DNA of 64,000 nt from Ctenosaura bakeri. Taxonomy: Eukaryota; Chordata; Lepidosauria; Squamata; Iguanidae. The position numbers were made by a program, and so were the translations under genes. Each line of letters starts with the position of its first letter. Within the stretch, counting starts at the first letter, position 1. The stretch is taken from the NCBI GenBank assembly GCA_948474755.1, contig CAOLHI010000654.1:124001-188000 (forward strand). The letters are read 5' to 3'. Below, piece after piece: positions 25,366 through 37,579 of this stretch. Below the pieces are notes generated by a model, which did no database searches, was not told the origin of the DNA, and saw nothing but the letters and a program-made list of their open reading frames with translations.

Positions 25366-26560
25366 ATAACTTGCTTTTTTCAAGGGCTGGCTTCTGCCAA
25401 CTTACTCAGTTACAATATTGCTTACTGAGACCAGAAAACTGTACCGGAGAATGCATATGCAGAAGAGAAGTAGGAAAGGCCTTCTTTTATGGCTGCTCCT
25501 CACCTCATGTCACAAACAGATGAGCAAAAGAGCTTTTCCGCATGAGGGAAACTTGCAGTGATGACAGCTTGAAAAAGTTACATCTCTGGCTGCGGCTCCC
25601 TGAACCTCCCAACTGCAAGGCTAAGAGGATTATGGGAGCTGTAGTTTAAAGGTAGCTTTTGCAGAGATTATAGCAATTGTAAACAACTGCTTTATTGTCC
25701 CTAACCTGAGTTCATCTTATTGAGAGATTATCAGAAAAACCTTTCAGTGGAACCATAATCAACATATTGAGAAGAGGAAAAGAAGCTTTTTAGTGTCCTT
25801 ATGCATTCACCTAACATAACAACTCTGGTTTTATGCATGGGCTTAGGGTGAGATTGCTAACAACTTGGCCATCATGCTACAAAATATTACACTAGCATCA
25901 CAGAGAGATGCTTCAGCACAGATGTTCTACAGATGGGTATTACAGGACAGGCATACTAACTCATAGCAAATGCTTTTTTAGACAAATGCTTTTCACCCAA
26001 GTAGCAAGATCAAATAATAGTTGTTGCTACCACACTTATTCAATGTAGTTAAGCTATTATTGGAGCTGATGCAATTTCACATGCAGTTTTATCTGAAAGT
26101 GTCTCCTCACCCTTAAAATATCTCTTCGCAAATCCATTCTCCAACATTTGTTTTCCTTTCTCACACTTCATTTTCCGTACGTCAACTAACAGGCAAATAA
26201 AAATGTATTCTTAGTTATTTCCCATCCATTGCAAAAGGGAGGCATATTAGAAATAGGATAGAAAATAACATAAAAAGCCCAGCTGTTCATCTTGTTGTTG
26301 AAGTAGCATTTTTCCCATTCATATGTGAGCAAGTCCAGCAGTTAAAATGATGAATGCTTGTATTTAATACTGTAATGAAAGACTTTATCAGTAAAGCGAC
26401 CCCACCCTCATAAGTATTAAAACCTGAAATCATTGGGGGGTGAGGGTTCAGTGAGAAAGAGCTAGCCAAGCAAGGGAAATGTCTAGTCAATAAATTGCTG
26501 CGCCATGTTCTGCCCCTGTATCTGTGTTTTCTTTTTCAAAATCAAATCAAAATCAAGTCC

Positions 26561-26718
26561 GACAGTGGAATATGCTGCCTTGGAGTGTGGTGGAGTCTCC
26601 TTCTTTGGAGGCTGGATGGCTGTCTTTTGGGAATGCTTTGATGTGGGTTCCTACATAGCAAGGGTTTGGACTGGAGGGTCCCTGAGGTCTCTTCCAATTC
26701 TATGATTCTATGATTCTT
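26561..26718 (+). mobile_element. CR1 retrotransposon 3' end, forward
   Basis: GGTGGAGTCTCCTTCTTTGG, GGTTTGGACTGGAGGGTCCC and TCTTCCAATTCTATGATTCT are classic CR1 3' UTR sequence ending in the ATTCTATG octamer repeats (26697-26718). It is a 5'-truncated copy. Confidence 0.95.
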
Positions 26719-26779
26719 TACTACAAGATATACACCTATTATTTGAATATAGGTGCAAATGCTGACCTACATAGGTAGG

Positions 26780-27420
26780 TGAGCAGCAGGGTGTCAGTGT
26801 CTTGCACTTGTGCCCCCCCCGTTACATTGTTTAGCAACAGGGAAGAATTGTGGGGCAGGGAGCAGAAAAATATCTCAATCTCTTACTCCATTTCCAAGCT
26901 ACCTGTTTCCTCAAGTTTTAGTATACAGTGTTTATATGTTGTGGTGGTCCAGAAGTGTGCACTGGAGATTTTGCTGCATTGTGTCTCATGCTGTTATCCG
27001 GTGGTCTCCCTATCTGACAAAGGTAGTCTTGGAGGTGGGGTTGAAGATTCCCAGGTTTGCTCTGGGGAGAGGGACAAAATCTGTCCTAAATTTTTTTCAA
27101 TAGCTTCAGGCTAGTGACAAATACCCCCAGCACCGAGGCATTAGACATCTTCAAAAAAAGGCTGGACAACTACCTGTTGCAGTAGGTACCAAGCTGCATT
27201 TCAGCTGAGATTCAGGACTGGCTTTATACAACTGCTCTTTTGGTCACTTTGTAGACTGATCACAGCTGGGAGGTAGATCGAATATATATATGCCCCCAGT
27301 TCTTCTTGATTTCTTAGTGGCTTTCAATACCATTGACCAAGATGTGTTTCTGGAGACACTAGTTGAATTGGGAATGAGTAGAAATACTCCATAAATTTTG
27401 GCATTCCAGGTGCTGTGATG
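26780..27420 (+). mobile_element. L2/CR1-clade LINE remnant with reverse transcriptase motif A
   Basis: Around 27300-27370 one frame reads VLLDFLVAFNTIDQDVFLET, which matches the LLDLSAAFDTIDHDILL motif around the first catalytic Asp of L2/CR1-type reverse transcriptases. The catalytic position itself is changed from Asp to Asn here (FNT for FDT). The stretch 26810-27110 may be the same element upstream, with a 111-codon frame of uncertain meaning. It is inactive. Confidence 0.7.
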
Positions 27421-28204
27421 GCTGGCGAAAGAGTGTTCTACCTGCATGTCCTCCTGATTTCTTTGCAGTGGCAAAATAAAGTAGATTAAATAAAGTGGAT
27501 GGATGCATTTTAGTGCCAGCACCCACCCCCCTCAAATTTGAGTGATATATTTTTCATTGAAAACTTTCACAACTACTTCTTCCATAGTAGTTTTGTAAAG
27601 TTTCCTCTGGTTCAAAAAATGGTTTGTTATGTGGCGCAGGGAGTCAACTATACGAGAAATATCAAACTACAGCCCCCTCGGTCAGGTGAAAATTGGTGTG
27701 TGGTTCTTTTGATTCAAGCCAAAGCGTGTGAAACACTCTGGTGTTATATGAATTTGTAACTTTGTCACAGAAATGCTGCATTCGAATAATGAAAATATCT
27801 CAAATGCATTGCTAATTGTATGGGATTTTAAACTGTCCATCAGATATGCAACAGATTCAGAAGAGACGATTCTGTTTCTTGCACTGAAAACTAAGCTCTT
27901 GGTCTTTTGTCTCCTGAATTCCATGTACAGCAGAGCTGCTTTTAAATAACTTTTCTGCATGATCTCACAAAACCTGCCTACTCCTTCCTCCTGAGAGAAT
28001 ACTATCTTTGTGCACACTGACAAGGATGTTTCTCTTGCTTTAGTATGCCATAAAAATATACAGCCCTCCTCAGCATCAGTTCCACTGATCAGCTTTTTAA
28101 AATTCATTCTGAAATACAGACTGTCATATTGCAAATTCCATCATTAAAAGAACAAAATGTTATTTCGCTTTGCTGGCTGGGTAACTGATTTAAACTAACT
28201 GGCT

Positions 28205-28215
28205 CCCCCTGGCGG
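28205..28215. promoter_or_regulatory. CTCF-like core motif
   Basis: CCCCCTGGCGG matches the core of the CTCF consensus (CCCCCTGGTGG) except one base. Flanks are weaker. It is a sequence match only. Confidence 0.25.
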
Positions 28216-28284
28216 TTGTCAGAGGGAGGATCTAATGCTGTAGCTCAGTCAAGCAACCTTGAAGGGCCACTTTAGGGCTGGGAA

Positions 28285-28395
28285 AACTGTGGTTCTCCAG
28301 ATGCAATTGGATTCCAGGTCCCATTAGCCTCAACCAGCCTGGCTAATGGCAAGAGATGATGGGAGCTGTAGCTCATTAGCATTTGGAGCTAAGTT
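28285..28395. repeat. Dispersed inverted-type repeat (GGGAGCTGT family), copy 2
   Basis: TTCTCCAGATGCAATTGGAT and GATGATGGGAGCTGTAGCTC with the closing CATTTGGAG form weak inverted arms. It is the same general family as 24513-24660. Confidence 0.6.
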
Positions 28396-29297
28396 ATACA
28401 ATCGTCCATTTATAGTTCTCATTCTCATGAATAAGATCATTCGTTCCTATCAGTCAGATTTTATATTAAAACCACTGGAAAAAGTGTATATGAAAAGGTA
28501 CCTGAGTGTTCTTTGGATAACATGTCTCACGGCTATAATTTTTTTAAAAAAGTTAAAAGCTCTGATGTGTTGGATGCTACATTCTTTTGCCAAAAGGAGC
28601 CCCTTGCTGTGCGTTGGGGGGAAGGTCAGGTCAGTGACAGAGTCTGAACTCCCAAATTGCTCTTTGAGCACAAAGAGTTGTCAGAAGGCAAGTTCAGAAG
28701 CAGAGAACAAAAAGCACGCCTGCTTTTGAGCTGCGCTGCTGAGCTATAACTGCAAAGCTATATAATAATGTGTCGACTTAATTTCCACAACACTACAATA
28801 TAGGAGATTTGATCCAAAATGTCTCTGTATGGACATATTTTAAAAAACATTGGCCACAGTAGAGACCATCATTTTAGAAAAAGAAAAGAAATGTTGCAAA
28901 AGTGTGTTTTGTTTTATTTACCTATAGGTAATTTAAACTCCTGCCCTGCTTAGTACTCAAGTGGCTAAAGAAGTTTAAAATATAGGCATCAACAAACAAC
29001 AAGGAGACAAAGGATTCCCCCAGACAAGCCAAAAGTTCTGGAAAGTGCTAAGCTGTTCTAGTTTTGGTTGTCATTCCTCGTCATTGTTGTTCACGATCAG
29101 CATGCCCTAAACATACCAAGATTTCAACCATTCTCTTTTTTCCTTCCTTAAGATGTGACTAACTGAGGTGTGGACAGAGTTTGTTTCCCTCATCATCGTC
29201 CCTTCTGTGAACTCAACATCTCTTCCTTCCACTTCCATCCCTGCCTGTTCTTCCAGTATTCATGTTCATGGTCTGGCATTTTTTAAAAATAATCAGT

Positions 29298-29353
29298 CAT
29301 GACAGGAGTGACCTGGATGATGCAAAAATGCCATCCAGGTCAAGCCTGTCATG
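29298..29353. other. Short hairpin, 22 bp arms
   Basis: Arms 29298-29319 and 29332-29353 are complementary at 20 of 22 positions with a 12-base loop. The size is similar to the stem-loop of a microRNA precursor, but a remnant of a palindromic element is equally possible. Confidence 0.5.
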
Positions 29354-30193
29354 TTTGTTTATTTATTAAAAATATTTTTCACATTTGTGCAAAAGTCCTG
29401 TAGATATAAAATGCTACAGCACTGTAGCACTATCACTGCAGGAAAAACAATGTAGTGTGGATGCTATACATCACAGAGGAAGCAACCTGATAACTGGAAC
29501 TGTAATGAGGGATGGGAGGTCTGAGGAGAAGTTCTGTGGCAAAAATCACACCCCCATTCAACAAAGCATCAGTGGAATAGTAGAAGTACATCAAGAACTG
29601 AGACAATGGATGAAAATGTGGGAATTTACCACTGCCTGTATCAGAAATTCCCAGAACAGAAGTTAGGGGGAAAGTCTTGCTTTGTCCTGGGTTTAAAAAG
29701 CCATGGTTAGTTCCAGAAATTCACCAGGACCAAGACAGGAAATATATTATAAAGCTATCTTTTAAAAATCCCAAGAAGTACAGGTACAACGCTGGCCAAA
29801 TACTGAGGCTTTTGGCCAGTTTGGACCCCCCAAACCCTTTCTAGCACTGGCAGGCTTTTCTCTGCTGGGGCTCTTATGTCCTTTAACAATTGTGTGAAAC
29901 AGTTAGACATTTGGCCCATCTGCAACACAACTTTGGTGATGGGGAAGCACCTCACTTGCTACATTTTCACACCTCAGTTAGCTCGTAAATGTAGAAGAAC
30001 CTGGCCACAGTAGTTTGGTAAAAAGAATAAGCAGCCTCATTTCATAAAGGAATTGGACTAGTTGTAGATAGCCATGTAGTTTTAAATGCCTTGGGAAGCC
30101 ACAGAAACCACTGGAGCAATCCTCTCATATGTGGAGATTCTCAAACTGTGTCATAGGATGTTTCCTAGATGTGGCTGAAGGAACACTCCCCAC

Positions 30194-30219
30194 CACACAC
30201 ACACACACACACACACACA
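30194..30219. repeat. CA dinucleotide repeat
   Basis: Thirteen CA units. Confidence 0.95.
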
Positions 30220-30369
30220 ACCTTCTCAGCAAGCTCTGCCAGACTTTGACTCATTTCTCATGTCTCAAACTGCAGTTTAGTAGGCCAGTGAAGAAAGGCT
30301 TTAGCAGGAACAAAGAAGCAAAAGCGACCGAAAAAGCTTCACTCGCTTAGCTTCTGCACATCAGGTGTT

Positions 30370-30640
30370 CTCTTCCACACAAGGATCAGAGTCAGTGGTG
30401 GCTCAAGGCCAAGCAGGGGGTTCCAGCAGGAGTCCGACTTCAAAGAAGGACCCTGGACAACTCAGACTGGAGCTCAGCTTGGAGGCTGACGCGTGAAGCA
30501 GGCTCCTGGGCTGCTTTAGCAGCAGAAGCTTAAATGGGGCAATAGCTCAATCAGGGCAACAGACTCCATATACAGTGGGAGACTCTTCTGATACTTGTAG
30601 GTCCTGGACAGGGGAGACGTCAGTCTTCCTCTATTTTGTT
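30370..30640. other. G+C-richer stretch of unknown origin
   Basis: This block is richer in G+C than its flanks, with AGTGGTGGCTCAAGGCCAAG and GGGCTGCTTTAGCAGCAGAA (a short GCTGCTTTAGCAGC hairpin). It is not recognised. It may be part of an inserted element that also covers 31100-31390. Confidence 0.3.
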
Positions 30641-30719
30641 CCCATATGCCATTTTCTCCTTGCACGACGACAACAGAAGAATTTCAACACAGTTTTTAAG
30701 CACTATTGGTATTTCAGCA

Positions 30720-31060
30720 CTTTGCTATGGGAGATTTAGTTGCATAAAATCGGGTGGTTCTCCTGTGCAGAAAAAATACATTTGGACAGAATGCATTTGT
30801 ACATTGTGCAAAACACTGTTTTCTGTGCAAAAATGTTGTCAGGCAGTGGTTGCACAGAAAATTCATGCAGAAAACATTGTGCATGGTTTTTATCTGCAGA
30901 AATCCCTGCATGTTCTCAGAGTGCATGGGAATTACATAATTTGCGTTAAAGTTACACAATTTATGCAGACACAAAGATCCTTGTGTCAAAAAACAACATG
31001 TGGTTTTATTGCATGTTTTTTGTGCAGATTTTTTTTTTGCAAAGATTCTGCATCATTTTC
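30720..31060. repeat. Degenerate TGCAGAAAA array, both orientations
   Basis: TTTTCTGTGCA and TGCACAGAAAA-type units recur irregularly on both strands, for example near 30765, 30820, 30855 and 31015. The 142-codon frame here is caused by the array. Confidence 0.7.
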
Positions 31061-31588
31061 ATAAATACAGTGTTGGAACCCCATCATCATAGTTACTATT
31101 GATGATACCCCCTGAAATCTATCTTTGCTGCCGGCACCAACCCAACCAAAGTATTCCTGGCATTATGGAGACCAGAGCACTAGGAGATGATGTCTGTAGC
31201 CTGCTCCCAGTTGCAGGGTTTCTTGAGCACATGGAGCTAGAGAGATCCCTCTGGGTCCTACCACAGCTGTTTGTCCAAAAGCACTCCTTGACCAGGAGCA
31301 TACTGTGGATGTCCATTCCCAGTACCCAGTCTTCAGTGCCTTGGAGATGTTTGGCTGCCAGACTGCAAAGCTATCTTTTTCTGACCACATTTGGGGATTC
31401 ATGACCATAAACACGAATCCCTAGCAGTAACAATATTGTTAAGTCCAGCTTATGATCTTGTCGCTGATGAGCAGGATACCAGCAAACAGTTTTGAGCAGG
31501 AATCATTACATGTAGGGTAAATCATACATTTTCTTCCCAAAACATGTTATCTGCACAGAAAAAAAGAAATGTTTTGTCCAAATGAGTT

Positions 31589-31657
31589 TTCCTTAATGAA
31601 GTTCCATAGGGTGAAGAATGTACTTCCTTAATGAAGTTCCATAGGGTGAAGAATGTA
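31589..31657. repeat. Perfect 35 bp tandem duplication
   Basis: TTCCTTAATGAAGTTCCATA and the following 15 bases occur at 31589 and again at 31624 with no change in the shared 34 bases. Confidence 0.97.
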
Positions 31658-32204
31658 GTATCTCGTCTCTCTTTTTTTTTTCTCATAAAGTGTTTTGCAT
31701 CTCATTTACATTGATGATGCAAATGGTAACGGGTATTCTTCACTGGGCGCTTAAGCAGCTGTAACGTCTGACACCATGGGTGAGGTGTAATATCACGTCT
31801 CTTTCCAGGCTAGAGTCCTTGGTCTCTGAGGATAACGGCAGTAAAACCTCCTCAAGCCAGAGCTGGGATGGCAACACAGGTTCCTCAGGGTCGAGGGCTT
31901 CTAAGACAGCGGGGTCACCTGGAGCTGATGTGGATAGGGTTTGGAATGTTCAGCTTCAAAATTAATTTGTTAATGTCAAATGCAAGAAATGAAGAGATTT
32001 ATTCTCTGCCATTAATGTTAATGACTAAAACAGTTTAGTTCATTACATTGCATTAATTGAGTTGTCAGTTTTCAAAACAAATTATTGGATTCTCAGAGAA
32101 TAGTGTCGGCTGACACCGTTGACCGATAGCAGCACGCTTTGTTATTGGCTCCTTCAAAAGTGCTCTTTTGCCATTTTAAATTTGTCTCCTGCAATCTGCC
32201 ACAT

Positions 32205-32285
32205 TTTCCAGATGGATTACAAATCCCATAATACAACTACTGCCTTGATATAGAGGATGTCCATTACATTTGGAAACTGTCAGAT
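32205..32285. repeat. Dispersed inverted-type repeat, copy 3 (diverged)
   Basis: TTCCAGATGGATTACAAATC and CCCATAATACAACTAC resemble the arms of the family at 24513 and 28285. Confidence 0.4.
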
Positions 32286-34139
32286 GGGCAGGAGGTATCA
32301 ACTTGTAACTCGTTCAGTTAAAGCTGGTTACTGATCTGAGCATCTCTTCTGTTCTTTTCAGTCCCCACAGCACACATGTACACTATTCACTCACCTGTCA
32401 AACACCTTGATTGTTAAAGGTTAATAAGCAGTTGTGTGTGTTGGGGGAGATTTCAGTTAGAAGACACTGATGTATAAATGCATATAAAAATGCAACAATA
32501 AGTGGCTGGGTGAAGAATTATTAGTCAGAAATACTTTTGTGCCTCTGAATGTATGCAGAACATTGTTTTTCATAAATAAATTAGTGCAAGTTCTCTGATT
32601 CGCTACTCATAGAGGAGAAACATGGTTTGCAAAGATCAATGATTGAACAAATGTTTTGCATGCAAAAGCCAAGAATCCCAAATTCAGTCTATGGCATCCC
32701 CAGATATCTAAGAAGCACTATTCTCCACATTCATCTTTACTTAATACTTGTTTATTTAAACCTCTGAATATTGTACAGTATCGCTAGTCAATTAAAGTGA
32801 TTATTGAGCCCGTTCATTTTCTTTTCTGGCTCTCTTTCATATGATGCATGAGAAATGCTTGGAGCAAAGGTTCTGGAATTGAAGTAGCATAGGAACTGGT
32901 GAATATATGTTGTTAAAAAGCCTTTTTGGGCAGATCCAGTCTGGACAAACCCTCAAGTATGTATTTCTTCTCTTGTCACTTAAGAAATATTGGCTTATTA
33001 AAAATGGAAGCCCCAATCTATAACTCCTTATCATAGCGTAAAACCTGTTGAACTTAATGGCACTCTTCTCTTAATAGTTATATTTTTAAAAGAAAGACAT
33101 GTGTGTGACAGGGCAGGGGGTTAGCTAGCAGAATCTCTTCCCTCCAAAATCACTCACTAGGGCTTCCAGGTGCTTAATAAGTCTAAGCAAGTCCCTCAAA
33201 GTACATTGACTTATGGAAGCAAAGTGGGATGCATAGACTTTGTGAGGGAGAATGTGAAGCTAACAGAGAAGGGAAATGGGAAGGAATGGGGAGAAAAGTT
33301 TTTACTCGCTCACTTTGTGAGCAATAAATACATTAAAGGAGTACAATTGCAGCTCACCTCAAATAATAGCACACAAAACTAGAAATAAAAACAATGAGAA
33401 GTGGAGGTAGAGAATTGAAATAACTCACTACTCTCATCCCCACTTACCCAGAAAGACCCCAGCACCTTCCATGCAGCCCAATAAAGGAGGTGGGGGGACG
33501 TTAGCCTTCCACCTAGAAGCTCTGGCCTTCTGGAAGAACTATGGCTACCCGAGGACCACGTTTCAAGCAATCAAATCACTCTCCCACCTTTTGATTTCTC
33601 GCTTCCAGGCAGGGGCTCAACATTTTTCTTTCTCTCTACTCTCTTGCTTCTAAAATCTACAAAGCAGCAGCAGGTTAAGAAAAACAAGCCAAGCAGCACA
33701 GATCCATGTCCTGCATTTCTTCTAGTCCTAACTTTTTTTCACTTGATTCTGTCTTGCACTATTATACCTAGCAGAGAGAGAGAGAGCCATCCCACATTAA
33801 AAAAATTCTAAATACTTAAAATACAAAATTTGTTTAAATGTATGAAAAACTCCACTGTTTATCAGGCAGTCTATGGTGATCAGCTATGTGAGGTGAGAGG
33901 AAGAAACAAATAATTTTTTTAAAAAAGGATTCACTGAATATTTTTCCACATTCTTTCTTGTCAAAAAAAATTATCAATGAACAATTTATGTTTCATGACT
34001 CATTTAAGCAGATGTAGACATAGGCATGAAGCCTATAGTTAATAAAACTATGACTAGCTGGTCGGACAAATTATCTTTCTCTTCATCTCCCTCCCCCCCA
34101 CCAAAAAATACCTGGTAATACACTGTATAATTATAATGC

Positions 34140-34445
34140 TTTTTCAGAAGTGTGAAATGTTACACATTAGTTCCATGTTTGCTAATAACTGTTTCTTCAA
34201 TTGATGTCCTACAGGCCAATCACTAAGCATTTTGATGAGTTTAATATAATTGAACAATGCAACATATTATATGCCATTTAGTGGCCTAAGCGCATTAGTC
34301 CCCCATTAGATAAAAAGCCAGTGTCATTGTACTGTTATGGTAGGATGCAAAGGAAATATATTAAGTCTTGATCAGCATCATCTTAACCTCACATGTTCAG
34401 AAACCATTATGAAATGACTAATTTTGCTAATAGGCTTCTTCTAGA
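34140..34445. promoter_or_regulatory. Candidate conserved noncoding block
   Basis: Repeat-free A+T-rich stretch with TTTGCTAATAACTG, GATGAGTTTAATATAATTGA and ATGACTAATTTTGCTAATAG. Its composition resembles developmental enhancers; function is inference. Confidence 0.15.
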
Positions 34446-35211
34446 ACAGAGTATGAATAAAAATGAAATAGGCATGAATGCTATTCACCATTGTTCCCTT
34501 TGCAATTAGTAACAAGGAGTGAATGAAACCCAGTCTATACCTGCCTCATTTCAGACAAAATCAAATTACCCTAGTTCCTGTGTTTTATCTATTTACTGCA
34601 AAGGGTCTTCTCTAGCAGACTGGACTGCTAGAGGTCACCACAGTGCCCTCATTTGTTCTTTGGTTCCTTTGGAAGCAGCTGAAGAATGGACAAACAGTGT
34701 TCATGGCATTGCAGGTAGAGGTGAGCTTTACTGCAAATTAATACATTTCAGCATTTACTCCTTCATTCTAATCATTTCACCTGCTTAAAACCAAGAAAAC
34801 CTTTGTAATGTTAGGCCCCATGTGTCAGTTATGAGTTGGTAAATGCTATGGCTAATCAAGGATCACAGAATGAACAGAATGTCATTCTGTCAATACAATG
34901 GATCTAACCAGGTTTGAACACATGATGACGTTATTGAGGGCAAGCTCTCAGTATGTAGTGATTTCTGCCCTTCTTAGAATTGTCACTTGGAGGAATCCAA
35001 CCAATTGTTCTCATTCGAAATGATTTCACAAGCAAACGGTTCATCTCCTCCTTCTTTTTTCTATGATTTCTGAAAATTTTCCCAAAGAGGGATGCTATAT
35101 ATTTCCACTAGTGGCTTGCTCCAGTTAACTTTGGAGAAAAGAAGAAAACTGGATGAGGGAAAATGCCTCATGTATCTGAGATTATATTGCAGTCACTGAG
35201 GGAGACAGCTC

Positions 35212-35420
35212 ATGGTTGTATTAGTTTGAGTGTCAAACTAGGACTCTAGGAGACGAAGACTCAGATGCCCGCTTGGCCATGAAAACCAACTGGGCAGGGC
35301 ACCCTCTCCACCACAGAAGAAGGCAATGGCAAACTCCTTCTCAGAAACTCCTACAAAGAGAACTGCATGGTAGGTTTGTCACAGGTCGGAAATGACTTCA
35401 AACCAGATAACAACAACAAC
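35212..35420 (+). mobile_element. tRNA-derived SINE, near full length
   Basis: It has a decayed tRNA-like head, the middle block GAAGAAGGCAATGGCAAACT, the 3' body AGGTCGGAAATGACTTCAAA and an AACAACAACAAC tail. It is transcribed by RNA polymerase III when active and mobilised by a partner LINE. It is the best copy in the window for defining the family. Confidence 0.9.
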
Positions 35421-36542
35421 ATGTCTTTTTCTGTTGGCATTTTGTGATCCAATCTAGGGACTTCTTTCTTTTCACTGAATGTGTAATTTACACACTACTA
35501 TTCATCCTCAATTTCTCTTGGAAAATGGAAAGTTTTTTTTTAAAAAAAACCCTGAAATGCTTGTAGGGGTGGAGCAGATTACGAAGACTGCACATTCTGC
35601 ATCAACTCAGGTTGTTTGAGTTTTGCTCTTCTTCCTCTCACTACTGCTGAGCATGGTCCTAGACAAATGTGGCAAGTGTCATCATAGAACATGGCTCTTC
35701 CTCTATGAGGACCAAGGGATGAGATGAAAAGCATCTCAACAGATCTGTAATCCATCAGTGACTTGCTGGTTTTCTTAAGCATGCTTCCAAAGAATCACAC
35801 AATTAATTTTGCATACCCAGGGATCAGGGATTGTGAATGTATGGTGGAGGGCTCTGATTGGTGTTTCTTTAGCCTCATTTCCTCAGCCCTCTAAATCTGT
35901 ATTTTAAATGGTGGATGGTCTGGAAAAAACTGTAGCATATGGGTAGTCTGGAGTAATTCAAAGAACAAAAAAAGCTTTTTAAAATTTCACCAGTTGCACA
36001 ACAGTAAGTGTTCTGGTCTTTATACTGTGCTCTGTGTTTCATCTTCAAAACTGAAACTTCAGTAAAATCCAACTCTGTGCTATTTATGATAGTTTGGGCT
36101 CATTTTCTGTTTGTCTCAGCCATATATCACACTTTAAAACATTTTTGCAGAAATTTTAACAGAACTAAATATGCCATGAATGTTCTTTCCAACTCTTTGC
36201 TATTTTGTGATAGATTTTTTTGTGCTAACGATTGAAGGATTTGGAGTCTTGCAGTTGCCAGCTGTAAATTGCATTGACTCATAATGGCAGATTTTATAAT
36301 GCTAAGATGCCTTAATGTATAGTGTTTGATGAGCCAGTTTGGATTTTCATTGGTTTAGATGTGGTTTAATTCTTTTTTCCCCTGTAACTCTTTTATTGCA
36401 ATCCTCATTTTTAGCAGCAGTCTTTTATTATACTCTTTTTCACGTAGGGAAAACAATGCTATGTTTTTTCCCCAAATGAATGGCTTGAAGCAAAGCAATA
36501 ACATATTGGTATTTTAATTCACTTATTAAATACATGCATTGA

Positions 36543-36581
36543 GATATATATATATTTTATATATGTATGTGTGTGTGTGTA

Positions 36582-36616
<35 letters not shown>
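36543..36616. repeat. TA and GT simple repeats
   Basis: TA-rich, then GT units, then TA again. Confidence 0.9.
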
Positions 36617-37334
36617 CACAAACCTAAAATGGTAGCATTTTTTCCTTACCACTTTTTTTTCCTGGTGTGTGTTGAGAGTTGCATAAGCTAAATTATTTAC
36701 AGTTTGTAGACTCACAAAAGAGAAGCAGATTTGGGTTATTTACTTTACTGATAAGGAAAGAGGATTGAAGTTGCTGTGATACGCTGCTTTGTTAATTTCG
36801 TATTTGTTCCCTGGAGTATAAAAATCTTTTTAAAGAATTCACTCAACTGGCAGGCTCTTTTGAAACTGCATGGAAGTAGTGAGATTAAACAAAAACATGA
36901 AAAGATCTTAAAAATATAAGTCAGCAAATGTTTGATAAAAATAAAAGTGCTTGGTAGTGGGGAAAGAAACCTCTTTGAGCTCAATTTATTTGTTCTCTAG
37001 GAATGGGCCCTCCTGCATTTTGCTGGGGAGCAACCCTTATGATCTCTTTGCTTCAAGTGATACGGAGCTTCGAGTGCTGAAATAAAAGGCGCTTGCATAC
37101 TATCATAAAAACAACAGAAAAAGACTGGACTGGAGAGCCATTCCCTAATGAGAGGATGATGATCTACTGCAGAGTTGGAAAGAAAAAGTTTAAAATTTAA
37201 TGGTTGACTGAATTTTTCCTGATGCAAAAAAGAACACTTCTGTGCATGTGTAATGTCCCATTCTAATACTAAAGATCTTCTCTCTCTTTCTCCTCAGTTC
37301 CAGACATGGCTGGATGACTGATTGACTGATTGAT

Positions 37335-37390
37335 TGAATTTATATCCTATTTTTCTCCCGAGACAGGATTCAATTCAGCTTACAATAATT
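37335..37390 (+). repeat. Dispersed repeat fragment (TATATCC type)
   Basis: GATTGAATTTATATCCTATT, then AATTCAGCTTACAATAATTT, corresponds to the fragment at 5423-5475. Confidence 0.4.
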
Positions 37391-37532
37391 TTAAATAGCT
37401 TAAGCTATATTGTCAGTTTCCAAAAGTTAAACACGAATTAAATAATATTATGTATAAAACATGGTAAAAAACAGTTAAAAACATATTGAAAACATAAATA
37501 CCAGTAAAAGATTAAAAATACAACCCACCACT

Positions 37533-37578
<46 letters not shown>

Positions 37579-37579
37579 T
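37533..37579. repeat. CT then AC compound microsatellite
   Basis: About twelve CT units run into about twelve AC units. Confidence 0.95.

Noticed and set aside
27682..28134. Reverse-strand open frame of 150 codons
   Set aside because: It is the longest simple frame outside the exons, but has no recognisable domain, no gene context and a length reachable by chance in 64 kb read in six frames.
30194..30219. Simple repeat arrays as a CRISPR array
   Set aside because: None of the arrays in the window has repeats separated by unique spacers, and the DNA is vertebrate.
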